Both the position numbers and the translations under genes were made by a program. The notes below the pieces were generated by a model. The model was not told where the DNA came from, did no database searches, and was given only the letters and a program-made list of their open reading frames with translations. Positions 20,001 through 27,771 of a stretch of 64,000 bases of DNA are shown one piece after another; positions within the stretch are counted from its first letter, which is position 1; each line of letters opens with the position of its first letter. Origin of the DNA: CAMLJR01 sp964631955 (GTDB lineage Bacteria > Pseudomonadota > Gammaproteobacteria > Pseudomonadales > CAMLJR01); NCBI GenBank assembly GCA_964631955.1, contig CAZWBA010000008.1, positions 62,001-126,000 on the forward strand, in the 5' to 3' direction.

Positions 20001-20302
20001 TCGAGCGCGCAATTGAGCGCCGTTTGCCCGCCCATCGTGGGCAATAACGCATCAGGCCGCTCTTTCTCGATGATTTTTTCAACGGTGCGCCAGGTGACCG
20101 GCTCGATGTAGGTCGCATCCGCCATTTGCGGATCGGTCATGATGGTGGCGGGGTTCGAGTTCACCAGAATGACGCGATAACCTTCCTCGCGCAGCGCCTT
20201 ACACGCCTGCGCACCCGAATAATCGAACTCACAGGCCTGGCCGATAACGATCGGGCCGGCGCCGATAATCAGGATGCTTTTGATGTCGGTACGTTTCGGC
20301 AT
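17072..20302 (-). CDS. carB: carbamoyl-phosphate synthase large subunit
   Basis: 1076 aa, full length. It makes carbamoyl phosphate for pyrimidine and arginine synthesis from bicarbonate, ATP and the ammonia delivered by CarA. It has two homologous ATP-grasp halves, each starting with an ILIIGAGP/ILVLGGGP nucleotide-site strand (residue 10 and about 560). An oligomerisation region follows about residue 400. The C-terminal MGS-like allosteric domain contains RQAIADSSTIRRSAL. carA lies upstream with a repeat-filled 138-bp gap, and greA overlaps downstream. Confidence 0.98.
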   Translation of the reverse strand: MPKRTDIKSILIIGAGPIVIGQACEFDYSGAQACKALREEGYRVILVNSNPATIMTDPQMADATYIEPVTWRTVEKIIEKERPDALLPTMGGQTALNCALDLAKHGVLEKFNVELIGATKEAIDKAEDRQLFRQAMTRIGLESPRAAIAHSMEEALQVLDQIGFPCIIRPSFTMGGSGGGIAYNRDEFMEICERGLDLSPTKELLIDESLIGWKEYEMEVVRDKNDNCIIICSIENFDAMGVHTGDSITVAPAQTLTDREYQIMRNASIAVLREIGVETGGSNVQFGVNPKDGRMVVIEMNPRVSRSSALASKATGFPIAKVAAKLAIGYTLDELRNEITGGATPASFEPSIDYVVTKIPRFTFEKFPEANSRLHTQMKSVGEVMAIGRSFQESVQKALRGLEVGSAGFEHKVDIDAEDARDILIGELKNPGPERIWYVADAFRSGMNIDEVYEYSAIDPWFLVQIEDLVKTENALKTIALSDISATKMLELKRKGFSDKRLAVLLGVSEKELRKRRHQLNVRPVFKRVDTCAAEFSTSTAYMYSTYEEECEANVSERDKILVLGGGPNRIGQGIEFDYCCVHAALAMREDGYETIMVNCNPETVSTDYDTSDRLYFDPVTLEDVLEIVAKEKPKGVIVQFGGQTPLKLARDLEANGVPIIGTSPDAIDRAEDRERFQQMIERLQLKQPPNATVRSTEQALIAAQKIGYPLVVRPSYVLGGRAMEVVHKEDELKRYMREAVQVSEDSPVLLDHFLHAAVEIDVDAVSDGETVVIGAIMQHIEQAGIHSGDSACSLPPYSLSAELQDKMREQVKRMALELGVVGLMNVQLAVQDGEVYVIEVNPRASRTVPFVSKAIGVSLAKVAARCMAGKTLAEQHFTKEVVPPYYCVKEAVFPFNKFPGVDPILGPEMKSTGEVMGLGDTFAEAYAKAQWGAGEKLPKDGKVFLSVRDQDKADVVQVGRDLVALGFTLCATRGTQRVLAAAGIECQRVNKVTEGRPHIVDMVKNGEIHLIVNTTEGRQAIADSSTIRRSALAQKIFYSTTLAGAEAVVQALRHGEEKAVRPLQEVHKAFGRASA

Positions 20303-20329
20303 GTGTATTCACTCAGATTTGCGTTAACG

Positions 20330-20420
20330 CCCCTCTCCCATTTAGGGAGAGGGGTTGGGGGTGAGGGCATTCATCGAGCGACTGCCCTCTCCCTAACCCT
20401 CTCCCCCAAAGGGAGAGGGA
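20330..20420. repeat. dispersed palindromic repeat pair between carA and carB
   Basis: Two inverted copies of a CCCTCTCCC / GGGAGAGGG hairpin lie head to head: CCCCTCTCCC...GGGAGAGGGG at 20330-20354, and CCCTCTCCC...GGGAGAGGG at about 20385-20419, with GGTGAGGGC between. This matches a class of short intergenic palindromes that is common in proteobacteria. It can form strong RNA hairpins in the carA-carB message. Confidence 0.8.
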
Positions 20421-20440
20421 ATAAAATCTAACAGATACAG

Positions 20441-21571
20441 TTAGCGGCGCGCTTTCATCAAATCGATAAAGTGGTCGAACAACGGCGCGGCATCGTGCGG
20501 GCCCGGGCTCGCCTCCGGGTGCCCCTGAAAACTGAACGCGGGGCAATCGGTGCGATGAATACCCTGCAGCGAACCATCGAACAGCGACTTGTGCGTAACG
20601 CGCAACGTCGATGGCAGCGTACTTTCGTCGACCGAAAAACCATGATTCTGACTGGTGATGAGCACCGTGCCGTCATCGAGATTCTGCACCGGATGATTCG
20701 CGCCGTGATGGCCGAATTTCATCTTCAGGGTTTTCGCGTCGCTGGCGAGACCGAGCAATTGATGGCCCAGGCAGATTCCAAACACGGGAATATCGGTTTT
20801 CAAAAACGCTTTAATCGCAGCGATGGCGTAATCGCACGGTTCGGGATCGCCGGGGCCGTTCGACAGGAAAATACCATCGGGCTTCAGCGCCAACACATCC
20901 GCCGCCGATGTTTGCGCGGGGACGACGGTGAGGCGGCAGCCGCGATCGACGAGCATGCGCAGGATATTGACCTTCACACCGTAGTCATAGGCGACAACGT
21001 GGAATGGCAATTCGGCGTCAGTGAACTCTTTGAAACCTTCGCCGAGCTTCCAGCTGCCCTGACGCCAGGGATAGGACTTTTGCGTCGACACGACTTTCGC
21101 GAGATCCATGCCTTTGAGGCCGGGGAATGCACGTGCAGCGGCGAGCGCTTCGGCATCGTCGATACGACCGGCCATGATGCAGCCGTTTTGAGTGCCTTTA
21201 TCGCGCAAGATCCGCGTCAGACGGCGCGTGTCGATGCCGGCGATGCCGACCACATTGCGCGAGCGTAAATAATCGTCGAGCGATTGTGTATTGCGAAAAT
21301 TGCTGGCCAGCAGCGGCAGGTCGCGAATGATCAGACCGGTCGCCCAGATCTGTTTCGCCTCCTCATCTTCGCTGTTGGTGCCGGTATTGCCGATGTGCGG
21401 ATAGGTCAGTGTGACCATCTGCTGGGCGTATGACGGATCGGTGAGAATTTCCTGATAACCCGTCATCGCGGTATTGAATACGACTTCCCCTGTGGCCAAT
21501 CCCTCGGCGCCAATGGCGATACCGCGGAACAGGCTGCCGTCTTCGAGGGCGAGCAGAGCTGAGACGGTCAA
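20441..21571 (-). CDS. carA: carbamoyl-phosphate synthase small subunit (TTG start)
   Basis: 376 aa. This is the glutaminase subunit that passes ammonia to CarB. The N-terminal CPSase_S domain begins VSALLALEDGSLFRG. The C-terminal class I glutamine amidotransferase domain has the nucleophile Cys in FGICLGHQLLG and the His/Glu pair in FQGHPEASPGPHD. The start is TTG at 21571, preceded by a full AGGAGG 5 nt upstream. No ATG or GTG fits better. The weak codon with a strong ribosome-binding site may tune its level relative to CarB. Confidence 0.96.
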   Translation of the reverse strand: MTVSALLALEDGSLFRGIAIGAEGLATGEVVFNTAMTGYQEILTDPSYAQQMVTLTYPHIGNTGTNSEDEEAKQIWATGLIIRDLPLLASNFRNTQSLDDYLRSRNVVGIAGIDTRRLTRILRDKGTQNGCIMAGRIDDAEALAAARAFPGLKGMDLAKVVSTQKSYPWRQGSWKLGEGFKEFTDAELPFHVVAYDYGVKVNILRMLVDRGCRLTVVPAQTSAADVLALKPDGIFLSNGPGDPEPCDYAIAAIKAFLKTDIPVFGICLGHQLLGLASDAKTLKMKFGHHGANHPVQNLDDGTVLITSQNHGFSVDESTLPSTLRVTHKSLFDGSLQGIHRTDCPAFSFQGHPEASPGPHDAAPLFDHFIDLMKARR

Positions 21572-22104
21572 TCGAACCTCCTGACAGGGTTGTGGCGGTG
21601 CTCACTGGAAGCACTGGCTTGAAACGCATGCTTGAGACAGATGAGGCGGATGCTGGTTGCATCGAATCGGATTTCGAAACCGGAAACCCTGAAACGATTG
21701 TAGAACCGGGACGCTTGTAAAAAAGCGAGATGAAGGGGCGCCTCATCTCGCTTTTTATACTGGATTTTTCCGCCGTGCTTTTTTGCGCGCTTAGCGCTGA
21801 TGGGCGCTCAGGTGGCGCGCAAATCGCGGGGGGGAATTGTACGCGAACGCGCAGCGCAGTGTCCACCCGCCAATTCCCGCCCAAACCAGGCATCAAAGCG
21901 ACAAGGCAATTCGTCACCTATAGTGTTTGAGGTTTCATCCAAAGTGTCCGAACAGCTCGACAAGTCCTTGATGCGGCTCTATCTGTATCAGCCTGCGCGA
22001 GTGCCAAACCGATATCGCAAACGGTTGCGCCTGTCCGGCATGAGAATTACTATCCGCGCCATTTCGAAACGCCCAGACAATCATTCACACGCAGGACGTC
22101 CTTC
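21572..22104. other. carA-corA divergent intergenic region
   Basis: 533 bp that should contain the carAB and corA promoters. It holds the hairpin at 21719-21756. A minus-strand frame crossing 21363-21917 runs into carA in another frame and looks non-coding. I see no gene, tRNA or recognisable operator. The A/T-poor stretch with a G8 run near 21828 shows no clear function. Confidence 0.4.
21719..21756. terminator. bidirectional terminator-like hairpin upstream of carA
   Basis: A 13-bp stem, AAAGCGAGATGA with TCATCTCGCTTT, bracketed by A and T tracts on both strands. It lies about 150 bp upstream of carA in the direction of carA transcription. It could be a leader attenuator or simply the end of an upstream transcript; no leader peptide is obvious. 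Confidence 0.6.
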
Positions 22105-23058
22105 ATGCTGCATGTCTTCAACATCAATAACGCCACTTTGAAAGAGCAGCGCAGCGGCTCGGGCGACACTCCGGTGTCGATTACTGACGCGGCCTGGATC
22201 GACGTCACCGATCCGAGCCCCGAAGAGCGCGCGATGATCGAAAGCGTGCACAAAGCTCCCCTGCCCGATCCCGACGAGATGGAAGAGATCGAAGCGTCGG
22301 CGCGTTTCTTTATCGACAGCGCCGGCATTCACGTCCACTCATTGTTCCTTTACCAGAGCGAGGGTCGCCACCGAACCGATTCGGTCGCGTTCATTCTCAA
22401 CGACAAACAACTGCTGACATTCCGCGATACCGAACTGCCCGATTTTCGTCTGCTGCGCATGCGCGCGCATCGCGGCTGGGTGGAAGCGAAAAATTCGCTC
22501 GACATCATGCTCGCGCTGCTCGAACAGAAAGTCGAAAACCTCGCCGACACGCTCGAAAACATTCACCAGCGCCTGGAGGATGTCAGCCACCTCGTGCTGG
22601 AAGATGAAGAAGGCGAACTCGAAGAGGCGATCGACCGGCTTGCGAAACTCGAAGACAGCAACGGAAAAATTCGTCTGTGCCTGATGGATACGCAGCGCTC
22701 GATTTCATTTTTGCAACGCCACATCCGCAATTACCCCGAACAGCAGGAAACTTGTCGCGAAATTTTCCGCGATATCGAAACGCTGATGTCACACACCGCG
22801 TTCCTGTTCGAAAAAATCAACTTCCTCATGGATGCCGCACGAGGCTTCATCAATATCGAGCAGAACCAGATCATTAAAATCTTCTCGATCGCCGCGGTGG
22901 TTTTTCTGCCGCCAACGCTCGTTGCCAGCATGTACGGTATGAACTTCCAGATCATGCCTGAACTGAACTGGGAATTCGGTTACCCGCTGGCGGTGATGCT
23001 GATGGTTTTATCGGGAATCGCGCCGTACTGGTATTTCAAGCGCAAGGGCTGGCTGTAA
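22105..23058 (+). CDS. corA: CorA-family magnesium transporter
   Basis: 317 aa, the usual length. It has a large acidic cytoplasmic domain with long stalk helices (residues about 130-250), then two C-terminal membrane helices. The signature YGMNF follows the first helix (VVFLPPTLVASMYGMNF), and the protein ends with a basic tail (YFKRKGWL). CorA forms a pentameric channel that imports Mg2+ and some divalent metals. It is a lone gene, divergent from carA and convergent with the HD-GYP gene. Confidence 0.95.
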   Translation: MLHVFNINNATLKEQRSGSGDTPVSITDAAWIDVTDPSPEERAMIESVHKAPLPDPDEMEEIEASARFFIDSAGIHVHSLFLYQSEGRHRTDSVAFILNDKQLLTFRDTELPDFRLLRMRAHRGWVEAKNSLDIMLALLEQKVENLADTLENIHQRLEDVSHLVLEDEEGELEEAIDRLAKLEDSNGKIRLCLMDTQRSISFLQRHIRNYPEQQETCREIFRDIETLMSHTAFLFEKINFLMDAARGFINIEQNQIIKIFSIAAVVFLPPTLVASMYGMNFQIMPELNWEFGYPLAVMLMVLSGIAPYWYFKRKGWL

Positions 23059-23114
23059 CTTTTCCACCCTGACCCGCTCCCTGAATGGCCCTAAAGGGTC
23101 TACAGGAGAGGGAA

Positions 23115-24398
23115 TTAACTGCTGCGTTCGTCGGGCTTCAATGCAAAGAAATACGAAATGCGTTCGCGTGGATTTAAATACTCGAACTGCTCCGGCGTCA
23201 GCTGCGCGGGCCGCAAACTTTTGCGAATCGACAAATCGCCCTGCGCAGTCATATCGACAATCACCGCTTCCGTTTTGGGAATATCCGCCGAGTACACCAT
23301 GACACCCGGCTTGAGCAATTCCTTGCGATTCAGATAAATCACGATACCGATCGATTCGTCGGACAATTGCACCAGCGTGCCCGGCGGATAAATGCCCAGC
23401 ATTTTCACCAATGCCTGCAAAACCTGTTTGTCGAATTTCGCGGCCTGCTTGGAAAACATCAGACTCAACGCTTCGTGTGGCGTCATGCTCTGTTTGGGAT
23501 CGTTGTGATTACACAACTCGTCGTAGTAATTGACGATCGCGAGAATTCTGGACAGCGGATGCATTTTGGCCGGATCGATATCGACCGGATAGCCGCTGCG
23601 ATCGAGAAACACATGATGCTGCTCGATAATTGCGAGCAACGCAGGTTTCACCGTCAATTTCAATTTCGCGTACTGGGAAATCATATCGGTTCCGAAGCGC
23701 ACATGACGCGAATAGAGATCGGCTTCGGGTTTTGTCAGCGGTACGGTTCTACGCAGCAGTTGCGGCGGCAATTTGGTATGGCCGATATCGTGCAGCAGCG
23801 ATGCCAGTCCCAGCGTCATCAATTGCTCTTTATCGGTGATTCCCACTTCGCGCGCCACCAGCAGCGCCAACACCGATGAATTGAGCACGTGGTAATACAT
23901 CGAGTCATCGAGATTATTGGCGTTCATCAATTGCACGAGCACTTCCTTGTCCGCGCTCACCGTGGCCACGATACTGCCAACGACCCTGGTTGCCTCGTTC
24001 ATCGCCTGAACGGGTGCGCTATTCATTTTGCCCATGAAGTCTTTGACTTCGCCGACAACCTCGTTGTATTGCTTCTCGACCTTCTGAATTTCGACACGAC
24101 GCTGACTGAGTTTGCGTGCCTGCTCCTTTTTCTCGTCCCACCGCTGCTGCAATACCTGCTCGGTGCCAGCGGCATCCGGATCGGCGAGCTCGGGCGTTTC
24201 GGCAGGCAGCGGTTCGACGCGCGATCTGTCGGGGTAATACCAGACCTCCTTCAGGCCGAGCGAACGAATCAGCATGATCTGCTGCGCGTCTTTGATGCGA
24301 AACTTGCCGAGCATGAAAGGATGCTCGTTCCAGCGCAGCGGCAATTCGATATACAGCCCAGGCTGGAGCTGTTGCACCTGGAGTGACTCTCGACTCAT
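23115..24398 (-). CDS. HD-GYP domain protein, probable c-di-GMP phosphodiesterase
   Basis: 427 aa. The N-terminal DUF3391-type domain (about residues 1-110; VQQLQPGLYIELPLRWNEHPF) is followed by a coiled linker and the HD-GYP domain (about 150-350). Metal ligands are visible in HDIGHTKLP and HHVFLDRSGYP, the latter including the GYP motif. HD-GYP enzymes hydrolyse c-di-GMP, linking to motility and biofilm control. The gene is divergent from the STAS/PP2C pair, another surface-lifestyle switch, so a shared regulatory role is plausible (inference). Confidence 0.9.
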   Translation of the reverse strand: MSRESLQVQQLQPGLYIELPLRWNEHPFMLGKFRIKDAQQIMLIRSLGLKEVWYYPDRSRVEPLPAETPELADPDAAGTEQVLQQRWDEKKEQARKLSQRRVEIQKVEKQYNEVVGEVKDFMGKMNSAPVQAMNEATRVVGSIVATVSADKEVLVQLMNANNLDDSMYYHVLNSSVLALLVAREVGITDKEQLMTLGLASLLHDIGHTKLPPQLLRRTVPLTKPEADLYSRHVRFGTDMISQYAKLKLTVKPALLAIIEQHHVFLDRSGYPVDIDPAKMHPLSRILAIVNYYDELCNHNDPKQSMTPHEALSLMFSKQAAKFDKQVLQALVKMLGIYPPGTLVQLSDESIGIVIYLNRKELLKPGVMVYSADIPKTEAVIVDMTAQGDLSIRKSLRPAQLTPEQFEYLNPRERISYFFALKPDERSS

Positions 24399-24605
24399 CG
24401 GGACTCAATCTTTGAAATCGGATTTGAAACAGATACTTGACGTTCAGCTAGTGTGGTCGAGAAAACCGCGCTTGTCACTTTGCAGCCGCCGCTCTTGTCA
24501 CTGTGCCGCAACATGGCAGCGGGCGCTTCGCGAACGTTTTTTACATTTTGGCGAGGGTGGATGGCGCGTCTACACTTGGTTGGGTGCACGCATCCGGAGA
24601 CCAAC

Positions 24606-24905
24606 ATGAACACCGTCGTCGCAACCCTGCAGGGATCGAATCTCACGCTCAAAGTCAGCGGCCGCTTCACCTTTTCCCTCTACAAGGAATTTGCGGCCAG
24701 TTACAAAAATGTCGATCCTCACCCCGAAAGAATCGATGTCGATCTGGGTGCCGTCGAATACATCGACAGCGCAGCCCTCGGCATGCTGTTATCGATGCGC
24801 AATCATTTCGGCACCGACAGCAAGGTTTCCCTGCTGAACCCCAATGAAACCGTTAGAAAAATTCTCGAGATCGCGCGCTTCGACAAAAAATTCTCCATGT
24901 CCTGA
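24606..24905 (+). CDS. STAS-domain anti-sigma factor antagonist (HsbA-like)
   Basis: 99 aa from the ATG at 24606 (GGAGA 7 nt upstream). A single STAS domain with the phosphorylation loop VEYIDSAALGMLL places the target Ser at residue 55. Such proteins bind an anti-sigma or kinase partner when unphosphorylated. The next gene, 45 bp downstream, supplies both a PP2C phosphatase and a GHKL kinase-like ATPase. This matches the Pseudomonas HsbA-HsbR pair controlling motility and biofilm (family knowledge). Which downstream partner it binds (an FlgM-like anti-sigma or a cyclase) is not visible here. Confidence 0.85.
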   Translation: MNTVVATLQGSNLTLKVSGRFTFSLYKEFAASYKNVDPHPERIDVDLGAVEYIDSAALGMLLSMRNHFGTDSKVSLLNPNETVRKILEIARFDKKFSMS

Positions 24906-24950
24906 TTCGCCCGCCCGCTTTCACCCAATCAGCTCCAGGTGCACAACGCG

Positions 24951-26636
24951 ATGAAAATTCTCGTCGTCGATCCCGAAGCCGAAATCCGCCTGCTGTTTTT
25001 TATCGCTGCGGATGAGCTGCATTGCGAACCGCTCTTCGCCTCCGGCGGTGAGGAGGCACTCGATATCTGGCTAGAGCACGACGACATCGGTCTGGTGCTT
25101 ATTTCCACCGATTTACCCGACATGAATTGCTGCAACCTGGCGGATCACCTGCGCAGTGCAGAACGCGGCTATCGCGGCGCGATCGTTTTTCTGAGTCACT
25201 CCGAGGATTCGACGCTGCTCGTCAAATTATTCGAGCACGGCGACGATGTTGTCATCAAACCGTTCAGCCAGGCAGTGCTGCTGGCAAAATTGCTGGCGAT
25301 GCAGCGTACGCGCGCACTGTATCTGCAACTCGACAAACACAATCGAGAACTCGAACAGTTTCGCAGCCAGACCGAAGCGGAGGTGCAGATCGCCACCGAT
25401 GTTTTCTCGTATATCAATGCGCAGAATTTGCCAGCGGTACCCGGCGTCACCACTTTTCTCTCGGCGTATTCATCGTTCAGCGGCGATTTATTGCTGATGG
25501 CGCCGCGCCCCGGCGAAGGCTTCAATGTATTGATCGCCGACATCACGGGCCACGGTCTGCCAGCGGCGATCGGTACGATTCCCATCGCCGAAACATTTTT
25601 CACCATGACCAGCAAGGGTTTTGGCGTCGGCGATATCGCGCGCGAAATGAACAAGGTATTTCGCAAGCGCATGCCCGATTATTTATTGTGTGCAGCAATT
25701 TTGATCGCCGTGCAGGACAACGGCCAGCGTCTGCATATCTGGTCGGGCGGAATGCCCGCGCAATTCATTCTCGATAAACACGGACGCGTCGAATCATTCA
25801 TCAAATCGCGACATATGGCGCTCGGCGCATTGCTCGACAGCGAATTCGAGGATAGCGTCATCAGCATCGATTTACATCGCGATCAACAGATTCTCTGCTT
25901 CACCGATGGTGTAACGGAGACGAATAACAAAACCGGAGAATTATTCGGCGAAGACAATTTACTCTCAGCCATCGCGGCATCGGCCGACACAGGCATCATC
26001 GAACGGATCATCGGTGCGCTATATCGATTCGTCGGCAATGGCAAACTCAGCGACGACGTCACCGTTTTCTGTTTCAACAATGCCGAATATACCGGCGTCG
26101 CTCCATCCGCCACCACTACCGATATGGAGGAGGTCGACGGCTTTCGCTGGCAGACGCATCTGCAACTCGACCCACCGCAACTGCGCAATGAAAATCCGCT
26201 CGAACTGATTTTCAGCACATTACCGGCGCACCCCATCATTCGCGCAGCGCGTGCAGATATTTCCTTCATCATCAATGAGCTGTTTATCAACGCACTCGAT
26301 CACGGCCTGCTCGGCCTGCAATCGGAAATGAAAGAACAGGAAGACGGCTTGCTGGAATATTTTTCACAGCGCGCGCAAAGACTCGCGGCGCTCGATGAAG
26401 GCTGCATCGAACTCGAAATCACCTGCACCGTCAGCGAAGGCATCGGCGCCTTCACGATTCGCTGCAGCGACAGCGGGCCCGGATTCAGTTTCGCAGCCGC
26501 CCTGCGCACCGAGGAAAGCGACTGGCGTCACAGCGGCCGAGGCCTGAGCACCGTCGCGGCCATGTGCGATGAACTGGAGTCGAACGAGTGCGGCAATAGC
26601 ATCAGCGCGCGTTATCACTGGCCGCGCATCGCATAA
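24951..26636 (+). CDS. receiver - PP2C (SpoIIE) phosphatase - GHKL ATPase partner-switch protein (HsbR-like)
   Basis: 561 aa from the ATG at 24951; an upstream in-frame GTG at 24939 is possible. The receiver (residues 1-120) has Asp54 in LISTDLPDMN and Lys in VIKPFS. A short coiled linker follows, then a SpoIIE-type PP2C phosphatase (about 150-380) with FSGDLLLM, IADITGHGLPAA, CFTDGVTE and LSDDVTVF, i.e. the metal-binding Asp residues are all present. The C-terminal GHKL ATPase (about 410-560) has ELFINALDHGL and CSDSGPGF. The receiver likely chooses between dephosphorylating and phosphorylating the STAS protein encoded just upstream. Confidence 0.88.
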   Translation: MKILVVDPEAEIRLLFFIAADELHCEPLFASGGEEALDIWLEHDDIGLVLISTDLPDMNCCNLADHLRSAERGYRGAIVFLSHSEDSTLLVKLFEHGDDVVIKPFSQAVLLAKLLAMQRTRALYLQLDKHNRELEQFRSQTEAEVQIATDVFSYINAQNLPAVPGVTTFLSAYSSFSGDLLLMAPRPGEGFNVLIADITGHGLPAAIGTIPIAETFFTMTSKGFGVGDIAREMNKVFRKRMPDYLLCAAILIAVQDNGQRLHIWSGGMPAQFILDKHGRVESFIKSRHMALGALLDSEFEDSVISIDLHRDQQILCFTDGVTETNNKTGELFGEDNLLSAIAASADTGIIERIIGALYRFVGNGKLSDDVTVFCFNNAEYTGVAPSATTTDMEEVDGFRWQTHLQLDPPQLRNENPLELIFSTLPAHPIIRAARADISFIINELFINALDHGLLGLQSEMKEQEDGLLEYFSQRAQRLAALDEGCIELEITCTVSEGIGAFTIRCSDSGPGFSFAAALRTEESDWRHSGRGLSTVAAMCDELESNECGNSISARYHWPRIA

Positions 26637-26675
26637 ATCGATATGGAAAATTATCGATACCGCGCTTCGATTAAA

Positions 26676-27485
26676 TTATTTTTTTAATCCCAGGACGTCC
26701 TGCATGTCGTAAAGACCTGCCGGTTGCCCGCCCAGCCAGTTCGCGGCACGCACGGCGCCGCGGGCGAACGACATACGCGAACTGGCCTTATGCGTGATTT
26801 CGACGCGCTCGCCATCGGCAGCAAACGTGACGGTGTGATCGCCGACAATATCGCCCGCACGCACGGTGGCGAATCCGATGGTTTCGCGCTTGCGTGCGCC
26901 CGTCTGACCTTCGCGGCCATACACGGCAACTTCGCGCAGATTTCTATCCAACGCTTTCGCTACGACCTCACCCATGCTGAGCGCAGTACCCGATGGCGCA
27001 TCGATTTTATGTTTGTGGTGCGCCTCGTAAATTTCGACATCGTAATCGTCGCCCAGCACCTGCGCGGCGAGATCGAGCAATTTAAAGCAGACGTTTACAC
27101 CCGTGCTGTAATTCGATGCCATACACGCGGCTGCGTTTTTAATGGAAGCGAGCAGTTCAGTTTTCTGCTCGGGATTGAAACCGGTCGTGCCGATAACAAT
27201 TTTCTTGCCGTGCTTGCCGCAAATTTTTGCATTGCTAAGCGTAGCGAGCGGCACGCTGAAATCGATGAGCACATCGAACTGATCGACGACCTTTTCTAAA
27301 TCACCCGAGACGATTACGCCGTTTTTGCCAAGACCTGCGAGTTCGCCTGCATCGACGCCGACGATGGAGCTATCGGGACGCTCGATGGCCGCTGTGAGTT
27401 TACAGCCTTCGGCATTGTTGACTGCTTCGATCAGTGTTTTTCCCATGCGACCGGCAGCGCCGGTTACTGCGATTCTTAAAGTCAT
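26676..27485 (-). CDS. dapB: 4-hydroxy-tetrahydrodipicolinate reductase
   Basis: 269 aa from the ATG at 27485. It reduces the dipicolinate precursor with NAD(P)H on the lysine/diaminopimelate path. Signatures: the nucleotide-binding GAAGRMGKTLIEA, GTTGFNPEQK, and the substrate/catalytic motif EAHHKHKIDAPSGTAL. It follows dnaJ with a 286-bp gap, as in many Gammaproteobacteria. The usual next gene, carA, is displaced by the corA/partner-switch insertion. Confidence 0.97.
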   Translation of the reverse strand: MTLRIAVTGAAGRMGKTLIEAVNNAEGCKLTAAIERPDSSIVGVDAGELAGLGKNGVIVSGDLEKVVDQFDVLIDFSVPLATLSNAKICGKHGKKIVIGTTGFNPEQKTELLASIKNAAACMASNYSTGVNVCFKLLDLAAQVLGDDYDVEIYEAHHKHKIDAPSGTALSMGEVVAKALDRNLREVAVYGREGQTGARKRETIGFATVRAGDIVGDHTVTFAADGERVEITHKASSRMSFARGAVRAANWLGGQPAGLYDMQDVLGLKK

Positions 27486-27705
27486 TGCACTTACCTGATA
27501 AAGATTTCTTGGTTGCTGCCGTGTCCGGGCGACCGTTATTGATCGGGCTTGCAAGCAGCATTTTTACACTGCACGAATTATTTCACCAAACACAAGAGTA
27601 TCCCGCAGTTTCGATAGATATTGGCCCGCTCAATAACGGTCACCCGAACACAGATCGAGCCAATTTTAATTTTCGTTGAATTCGCACAACACTTTCTGCC
27701 GGTGG

Positions 27706-27725
27706 AGTCCCTATCGATAGGGACT
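27706..27725. repeat. 20-bp perfect palindrome between dapB and dnaJ
   Basis: AGTCCCTATC followed by its exact reverse complement, GATAGGGACT, with no loop. It lies in the 286-bp dapB-dnaJ gap. It could be an operator or a short repeat; no poly-T follows, so it is not a classic terminator. Confidence 0.5.
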
Positions 27726-27771
27726 TCATCGGCCTGCACAGACAAAACGACCTCTGCACAAAACAAACGAT

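Noticed and set aside
20330..20420. CRISPR-like array suspicion for the repeated CCCTCTCCC units
   Set aside because: Only two opposed palindromic units, no regular spacers, no cas genes in the window.
21363..21917. Minus-strand frame overlapping carA start
   Set aside because: Overlaps carA in another frame, no ribosome-binding site, no recognisable protein.
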